5,502 nucleotides of DNA, from contig JAITGH010000186.1 of assembly GCA_031280855.1 (NCBI GenBank), forward strand, positions 1-5,502. Reading direction: 5' to 3'. Both the position numbers and the translations under genes were made by a program. Positions within the stretch are counted from its first letter, which is position 1. The number at the start of each line of letters is the position of its first letter. Below, in pieces: positions 5,275-5,502 of the stretch. The notes under the pieces were generated by a model that saw nothing but the letters and a program-made list of their open reading frames with translations, was not told the origin of the DNA and searched no databases. The DNA comes from Oscillospiraceae bacterium (GTDB lineage: Bacteria > Bacillota > Clostridia > Oscillospirales > Oscillospiraceae).

Positions 5275-5502
5275 TTCGACGCACCTCCGTTGCGGCGTTT
5301 AGTTAGCCATTGTATGAGAGCGATCAGACATCCGAGCGCGATGAACCCTCCGAACGGCAGAATGATCAGCATCGCCGGATACGGCTGCGGGATCAGGGTT
5401 ATGCCTTTGCCGCCGTTCAATAGCCCTCCGCCGAACGTGCCGTTCCCAAGAAGCTCCCGCGATGCGCTCAGCGCTATCAGTACGCAGGTGTACCCGAGCC
5501 CT
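5271..5502 (-). CDS. rnfE: Rnf complex membrane subunit RnfE, C-terminal part
   Basis: Only the last 76 residues lie in the window; the gene continues past the right edge. The visible part starts inside a membrane helix ([16 protein letters not shown]), followed by [12 protein letters not shown], a motif typical of the RnfE/NqrD family. A final membrane helix with the '[15 protein letters not shown]' pattern and a basic tail ends in TGA. The TGA shares bases with the ATG of rnfA. RnfE is the paralogous partner of RnfA in the membrane core. The promoter and the rest of the operon (rnfC, D, G expected) would lie to the right. Confidence 0.93.
   Translation of the reverse strand, partial: GLGYTCVLIALSASRELLGNGTFGGGLLNGGKGITLIPQPYPAMLIILPFGGFIALGCLIALIQWLTKRRNGGASK

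Overview
The window looks like chromosomal DNA from an anaerobic bacterium of the Bacillota, most likely a Clostridia-type lineage with moderately high GC. This is inferred from gene content, not from a marker gene. The supporting content is an Rnf electron-transport operon, a cysteine-rich C_GCAxxG_C_C redox protein, a secreted hydrolase with two copper-amine-oxidase-N-like stalk modules, and a short DivIB/FtsQ. Coding DNA is GC-rich. The two longer intergenic gaps (1476-1758 and 3630-3869) contain AT-rich promoter DNA with near-consensus sigma-70/sigma-A promoters.

Layout. On the + strand, positions 1-716 hold the 3' part of a membrane-fusion (periplasmic adaptor) protein, followed by ftsQ/divIB (777-1475). 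The 283-bp gap 1476-1758 carries an imperfect inverted repeat whose two arms are themselves near-identical consensus promoters pointing outward. The rightward one drives a single-gene unit for a C_GCAxxG_C_C protein (1759-2187). The leftward one points into the 3' end of ftsQ, where no gene is visible. A hairpin sits between this gene and the convergent - strand gene.

On the - strand, 2226-3629 encodes a secreted LCAT-type lipase/acyltransferase with its own strong promoter (3666-3694). Upstream of it lies a 52-bp tandem repeat (3721-3824, plus a partial third copy) in which a short hairpin is kept by a compensatory base-pair change. Next come the last three genes of an rnf operon, read right to left: rnfE (3' part, 5271-5502), rnfA (4684-5274) and rnfB (3870-4670). 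They are tightly packed, with an ATGA overlap between rnfE and rnfA and a 13-nt gap between rnfA and rnfB.

How the parts work. RnfE, RnfA and RnfB belong to the ferredoxin:NAD+ oxidoreductase that couples electron transfer to ion pumping across the membrane. RnfB carries all the cysteines expected for five [4Fe-4S] clusters. FtsQ is a bitopic divisome protein, and the adaptor and the lipase act outside the membrane. The genes themselves are familiar families. The least explained material is intergenic: the outward-facing promoter inverted repeat, the orphan antisense promoter, the structured leader and the 52-bp repeat.
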